Part shown: piece by piece, positions 1 to 8,352 of the stretch
Position numbering within the stretch: position 1 is the first letter of the stretch
Layout: each line of letters opens with the position of its first letter
Assembly (NCBI GenBank): GCA_003229915.1
Contig: QIGA01000273.1
Coordinates: forward strand, 1-8,352
Origin: Chloroflexota bacterium
GTDB taxonomy: Bacteria; Chloroflexota; Dehalococcoidia; SZUA-161
Length of the DNA stretch: 8,352 nucleotides
Direction of reading: 5' to 3'
Notes under the pieces: generated by a model
What the model saw: the letters and a program-made list of their open reading frames with translations, nothing else
Told to the model about the DNA's origin: nothing
Databases searched by the model: none
Position numbers and translations under genes: made by a program

Positions 1-4207
<4,207 letters not shown>

Positions 4208-4210
<3 letters not shown>

Positions 4211-4224
4211 TACTCCCTCTCCTC
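4208..4224 (-). promoter_or_regulatory. rpoC ribosome binding site and TAATG stop-start overlap
   Basis: On the minus strand the end of rpoB reads GAGGAGAGGGAGTAATG. The AGGAG at 4219-4223 lies 8 nt before the rpoC ATG (4208-4210), and the last A of the rpoB TAA is the A of that ATG. The Shine-Dalgarno sequence is therefore inside the last rpoB codons. This fixes the rpoC start. It also suggests that ribosomes finishing beta reinitiate on beta', which would help keep the two subunits at equal dose; that coupling is inferred. Confidence 0.85.
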
Positions 4225-7200
4225 AAATCCGGCCAGATTTATTCCTAGTCTCGGGGCTTCTGCTGCAGATTCCATCAGGTATGTTACCCTTTCCTCGTCT
4301 TCGTTAAGCACCTCGATAGCCAGTCCCAAACTTTGCAACTCCTTGACCAATACCTTGAATGATTCGGGCACTCCCGCTTCCAGTATGTCCTCGCCGTTGA
4401 CAATGGCCTCGTAGGTCTTGACCCTCCCCACCACGTCGTCTGATTTGACAGTCAGTATCTCCTGAAGGTTATGGGCGGCGCCGTAGGCTTCGAGTGCCCA
4501 TACCTCCATCTCGCCGAAGCGTTGTCCGCCGAATTGTGCTTTGCCCCCCAGTGGCTGCTGTGTTATCAGCGAATAGGGGCCGGTGGAGCGAGCGTGAATC
4601 TTGTCCTCAACCAGGTGGATTAGCTTCATCATGTAGATGTAGCCCACGGTCACTGGTTGGTCAAGGGGTTCACCGGTGCGCCCGTCGTAAAGCGATGTCT
4701 TGCCAAAAGTGGGTGGTGACATGCTTTTCTCACTAGAGAGGTCCTTCACAACCCTATCTACCTCTTCAGCACCCATGCTGGAGGTGTCTATGCCCATCTC
4801 GTTCAGCCATAGTCGAAGACAGGCCTGCCTCGCTTCACCTGTGGCTTCATCGCCGAATACCTTCTCACTGTCGTAGCCGCGCTCGGTGAGCCAGGACTTG
4901 GCCCGTTCCAATTGAATGACATCTCCTCCGTTGTGGCCCCATTCGAACGCGCCCGCTTTGTGCACTATCCATGCCCTCGCCAACGCATCTTCGAGGGATG
5001 CGTCATCGGCGCCATCGAAAACCGGGGACATTGCCTTGAAGCCGAGGCTTTTTGCTGCCCAGCCCAGGTGAGTCTCCAGGAGCTGCCCGATATTCATTCG
5101 AGAGGGAACACCTAAGGGGCTGAGTATGATATCGACCGGTCGACCATCGGGCAAGAAGGGCATATCCTCTACTGGCACAATTCGCGCTATCACCCCTTTA
5201 TTGCCGTGACGCCCAGCCATCTTGTCTCCCTCGCAGACCTTCCGCATTTGAGCGACATAAACCCGTACCACCTGGTTGACCCCTGGAGGGAGATCGTGGT
5301 TATCGTCACGTTTGAGGTCATGGACGTCTATCACCTTGCCATACTCACCGTGTGGCACCCTGAGAGAGGTATCTTTGACCTCACGGGCCTTTTCTCCGAA
5401 AATGGCTCGCAGGAGCTTCTCTTCGGCGGTGAGCCCTCTCTCGCCTTTGGGTGTGATTTTCCCTACCAGAATGTCGCCGGAGCCAACTTCGGCGCCGACC
5501 CGGATAATGCCAAACTCATCGAGATGGCGTAGGCTTTCCTCGCCTATGTTGGGTATATCCCTGGTTATCTCCTCGGGGCCCAGCTTGGTGTCCCTGGCCT
5601 CAATCTCGTGTTTTTCGATGTGGATTGACGTGAACCTGTCCTCCTTGACTATGTTCTCGGAGATAACAATCGCATCCTCGAAGTTATAACCTTCCCAACT
5701 CAGGAAGGCGCAGAGAACGTTTTGCCCCAGTGCAAGCTCGCCCCCTTCTGTGGATGAGCCATCTGCCAGGACCTGACCTGTCTTGACCCGGTCTCCTTTG
5801 CTCACCAGTGGTCTTTGGTTGATACAAGTCCCCTGGTTTGAGCGGGCAAACTTGGTTAGAGGGAAAGACTGTTCTCCTCCCTTGTCACTCCTGACCACGA
5901 TCTCATTTGATGAGACCGAAGTCACTTCGCCGTCGCTGGTGGCGAAAAACACCTGGCCGCTGTCTCGGGCCGCCTCTCTTTCCATCCCAGTGGCGACCAG
6001 CGGAGACTCGGGCAGAATCAGAGGAACCGCCTGGCGTTGCATGTTGGAACCCATAAGGGCTCGGTTAGCATCGTCGTGCTCCAGAAACGGTATCAGCGAG
6101 GTGGTCACACTGACGATTTGCCTCGGCGATACATCCATGAAGTCGACCTTGTCCGGTGTCTCCAGTGAGAACTTCTTGCCATGCCTGACCTCGACTTTGT
6201 TTTCAGTAAACTCGTTGTTCTCGTCGAGTAGCGAGTTGGCCTGAGCAATGACGTAGTTTTCTTCCTCATCAGCCGAGAGATAGTTGATCTCCCGGGAGAC
6301 GGAAGGCTTGATCTTGATTTGTTGGCGCGACAGTCTTGCGAGTTTGGGTGCTATGTCTGTGGTGATCACTGATCCTGCTTCTGCCACAACTGCCCCCTTG
6401 GCCTTGGTCACATCCTCGGCAATGGTCTTGCCCAGGAGATCGGGTGAATCGCTGCTCAGTTTATTTATTACCCTTCTGTAGGGGGTCTCGATGAAACCGT
6501 ATTCATTGACTCTGGCATATGTGGCCAGAGAGCCGATAAGGCCGATGTTTGGCCCCTCAGGGGTCTCGATAGGGCAGATCCTGCCATAGTGAGAGAGGTG
6601 GACATCACGGACGTCGAAACCAGCCCTCTCCCGAGACAGCCCTCCGGGGCCCAGGGCTGAAAGCCTTCGCTTGTGGGTTAGCTCGGCAAGAGGGTTAGTT
6701 TGATCCATGAATTGAGAGAGCTGGGAGCTCCCAAAGAACTCTCTAATAGCAGCAACCACGGGGCGACTGTTGACCAAGGTGCTAGGGGTTGCACTGTCCG
6801 CTGGCAGCAGACTCATGCGCTCTTTTACCACCCGCTCCATGCGAAGAAGCCCCACCCGGATCTGATTCTGCAGCAGCTCCCCCACCGCCCGCACCCGGCG
6901 GTTGCCCAAGTGGTCTATATCATCGGGGTCATCCTCCCCGTTGTTAAGTCTGATTATCTGGCGCAGAATCGCCACAATGTCTTCTTTGGCCAGAACCCTG
7001 TGGGCGGATGTCCGCTCGATACCAAGCCGTTTGCTGAGCTTATAGCGTCCCACTTTGCCTAAATCGTAGCGCCTGGGGTTGAAGAAAAGGGCATTTATCA
7101 GGCCACGGGCGTTGTCGACTGTAGGAGGGTCTCCAGGTCTTAGCCGCTTGTATATATCGATTAGAGCCTCCTCCTCGCTTCTGACTGAGGGCTCACGCTC

Positions 7201-7968
7201 GATAGTGGTTGTGATATAGGGATGGTCGATGTTGGTATCCACATCGGCGAAGAGGGCCATCAATTCCTCGCTGGTGCCATAACTGTGTTCGGGGTCGCTA
7301 ATGGCACGTATTAGGGTGGTGGCCGGGATCTTTCGCTTGCGGTCAACCTTCGCTGAGATCAGGTCGTGGTTGCTGGTCTCGAACTCCAACCACGCGCCGC
7401 GGTTGGGAATCAGTTTCGCAGAGCACAACCTTCGCCCGGTTGCTGGATCCTCGTCGAGGGTAAAGTAAACACCTGGAGAGCGGACCAACTGGCTCACCAC
7501 CACTCGTTCGGCTCCGTTGACAATAAATGTGCCCTTGGGGGTCATCAAGGGGAAGTCCCCCATGAATATGTCCTGTTCCTTGATCTCTCCAGTATCCTTG
7601 ATCACTAACTGTACCTTTACCTTCAGCGGCACAGCGTAGGTAACATCGCGTTCATAGCACTCCTGTTCCGAGTACTTGGCGGCAGCCCACATATATTTCC
7701 AGAAGGAGTCCTTATCCTCGAATGGCGGCATCTCGGCACTGCCGCCGAACCCGTAGCTTGGGAAATAGAGCTCGTAACGGTTGCCGGTGAAGTCCTTTAT
7801 CGGCGAGATCTCATCGAACAATTCCTTGAGACCTCCGCCGAGGGAGGGATCGCATACCCAGCGGTAAGACTCCTGTTGAATCTGGATTAGGTTGGGCGTG
7901 TCGAGCAGGTGAGGTATTTTGGCATAGGACTTCCTCACCCCCGATTTTCGGGATATGGGCAGAGTCAT
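4210..7968 (-). CDS. rpoB: RNA polymerase subunit beta (RpoB), complete
   Basis: This is the second large catalytic subunit of RNA polymerase, 1252 residues, and the usual target of rifamycins. Recognisable parts: an N-terminal SYAKIPHLLDTPNL segment; the protrusion and lobe region; the rifamycin pocket at 411-439 (FFGSSQLSQFMDQTNPLAEL, then THKRRLSAL); RICPIETPEGPNIGLIGSL just after it; GYNFEDAIVISE; the active-site segment GDKMAGRHGNKG with K916 and K924, equivalent to E. coli K1065 and K1073; and the C-terminal block ARSTGPYSLITQQPLGGKAQ with FGEMEVWALEAYGA, which contacts beta'. Key rifamycin contacts are wild type: Q419, D422, H432, R435 and S437 match E. coli Q513, D516, H526, R529 and S531, so the enzyme should be sensitive. 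Residues 988-1092, between SPVFDGA and LYDGRTGEP, are about 80 longer than in Bacillus. The ATG is chosen because GAGAGGTG lies 7 nt upstream. The gene is the first of the rpoBC operon. Confidence 0.99.
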
Positions 7969-7975
7969 GGTTTGG

Positions 7976-7983
7976 CACCTCTC
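7976..7983 (-). promoter_or_regulatory. rpoB ribosome binding site
   Basis: The minus strand reads GAGAGGTG followed by 7 nt (CCAAACC) and the rpoB ATG at 7966-7968. The spacing and the AGAGGTG core fit a functional Shine-Dalgarno sequence and decide the start codon. Confidence 0.8.
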
Positions 7984-8055
7984 AGAAAGGGAAATTTAGA
8001 CACGGGCATGAAGTAGACGTAGTAAGTCTAGAAGTTAATGACATAGGAGACCTGT

Positions 8056-8081
8056 CGGGAAATAGAGAAGGTTTCATCCCG
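8056..8081 (-). other. Possible stem-loop near the 5' end of the rpoBC leader
   Basis: CGGGA at 8056-8060 can pair with TCCCG at 8077-8081 across a 16-nt loop, with possible AA/TT extension past a bulge. On the transcript this lies within a few bases of the start site predicted from the promoter at 8091-8119, so it would be a 5'-terminal hairpin that could stabilise the mRNA. The stem is only 5 bp without the extension and could be chance. No riboswitch or attenuator pattern is visible in the rest of the leader (7969-8084). Confidence 0.3.
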
Positions 8082-8090
8082 CAACTGCAT

Positions 8091-8119
8091 ATGCTAACAG
8101 CTATTGCCGCATTTGTCAA
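8091..8119 (-). promoter_or_regulatory. sigma70-type promoter for rpoBC with extended -10
   Basis: On the minus strand a perfect -35 box TTGACA (8119-8114) is followed by exactly 17 bp and the -10 box TAGCAT (8096-8091, 4 of 6 consensus bases). A TG one base upstream of the -10 (TGTTAGCAT) makes it an extended -10. The start site would be near 8084, giving a leader of about 116 nt before rpoB. It is the best promoter-like sequence I found in the 229-bp intergenic region and points at the operon. The octamer palindrome GCATATGC (8087-8094) overlaps the -10, and CAACA-GCA-TGTTG (8117-8129) overlaps the -35. Either could be an operator or chance. Confidence 0.7.
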
Positions 8120-8185
8120 CAGCATGTTGCTATTTTTGTTATTAACGGTTTAAAAGTGAACTGTAATTGATGCATTCCTCTCATT

Positions 8186-8193
8186 AAGGAGGG
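8186..8193 (+). promoter_or_regulatory. Strong ribosome binding site of the divergent gene
   Basis: AAGGAGGG lies 4 nt before the ATG at 8198. It is a near-perfect anti-16S match and supports the plus-strand gene over the opposite-strand reading. The nearer ATG at 8194 opens a frame that stops after 11 codons. Confidence 0.8.
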
Positions 8194-8197
8194 ATGT

Positions 8198-8352
8198 ATG
8201 GAACAGCTACACAAACGGTTTACGACTGAGCAGGTGAAAGCTCTACTGAAGGGGTTTTGCCAGGAGGCACTGGATGGCTTAGAGGTCGAAGAGGTTCTGG
8301 GGATAGGTAAAACCAGATTCTTTGCTCTGCTGAGTGAATATCGTCGCAATCC
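8198..8352 (+). CDS. Helix-turn-helix protein, probable transposase N-terminus (3' end cut)
   Basis: 51 codons are visible before the right window edge, on the strand opposite to rpoBC. The start ATG has a strong AAGGAGGG 4 nt upstream. The product begins MEQLHKRFTTEQVKALLKGF and contains VEEVLGIGKTRFFALLSEY at residues 30-48. The pattern of a short helix, a glycine turn and a recognition-like helix rich in R, F and L is a helix-turn-helix. It resembles the DNA-binding head of integrase-type (DDE) transposases, where a 'recruit by index, then LGI..(S/T)RFF.LL..Y' arrangement is common. The catalytic domain lies outside the window, so this is a resemblance, not proof. It could instead be another small DNA-binding protein. 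If it is a transposase, the element's left end should lie in 7969-8197. No terminal repeat can be identified from one end alone. Confidence 0.6.
   Translation, partial: MEQLHKRFTTEQVKALLKGFCQEALDGLEVEEVLGIGKTRFFALLSEYRRN

Noticed and set aside
6652..6738. Possible natural rifamycin resistance in RpoB, because A428 replaces the Ser at E. coli position 522
   Set aside because: Bacillus has the same QTNPLAELTHKRRLSAL sequence and is sensitive; all main contact residues are unchanged.
8014..8030. Inverted repeat TAGAC-N7-GTCTA in the rpoB leader
   Set aside because: Only 5 bp of stem, no T-run and no second copy, so it is expected by chance.
8127..8154. A plus-strand promoter TTGCTA-16-TTTAAA for the divergent gene
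   Set aside because: Both boxes are poor matches (4 of 6) in an AT-rich stretch where such matches are frequent; a promoter is needed somewhere here but I cannot choose one.
8116..8349. A 77-codon open frame on the minus strand at the right edge
   Set aside because: It overlaps the divergent plus-strand gene and the -35 box of the rpoBC promoter. The plus-strand frame has a strong AAGGAGGG and a helix-turn-helix product, whereas this one is Ser/Arg-rich with no motif.

Overview
The window is almost entirely the minus-strand rpoB-rpoC operon, which encodes the two large catalytic subunits (beta and beta') of bacterial RNA polymerase. The organism is a bacterium of intermediate GC content. The subunit architecture points to Chloroflexota, possibly Dehalococcoidia: a Gram-positive-like RpoB core with about 80 extra residues near its C-terminus, a beta' with an actinobacteria-like N-terminal coiled-coil insertion and no enterobacterial SI3 insertion, and no rplJ-rplL visible directly upstream of rpoB. 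This lineage call is inference from remembered family features, not from a search.

Layout. Positions 1-4210 (minus) hold rpoC, complete at its N-terminus and cut by the left window edge; 1403 codons are visible. Positions 4210-7968 (minus) hold a complete rpoB of 1252 codons. The rpoB stop and the rpoC start share one base (TAATG), so the two genes are one transcription unit with probable translational coupling. Positions 7969-8197 form a 229-bp intergenic region. It has a good sigma70-type promoter facing rpoB (TTGACA, 17-bp spacer, extended -10 TGTTAGCAT), a leader of about 116 nt and a ribosome binding site. From 8198 to the right edge a divergent plus-strand gene begins. It has a strong ribosome binding site and encodes a helix-turn-helix protein that resembles the N-terminus of a DDE-type transposase.

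Most unusual feature. Past the conserved end of beta' (about residue 1283), rpoC continues into a highly acidic tail built of 49-residue tandem repeats (147 bp each). Two units are complete and a third is cut by the window edge. The two outer DNA copies are about 91% identical, with one mismatch in their first 104 bases, so the duplication is recent or has been homogenised. I see no other unfamiliar system. The window is mainly core housekeeping genes with this decorated beta' tail and a possible mobile element next to the operon promoter.

Limits. The rpoC end, the total repeat number and most of the divergent gene lie outside the window. All family assignments come from reading motifs by eye.
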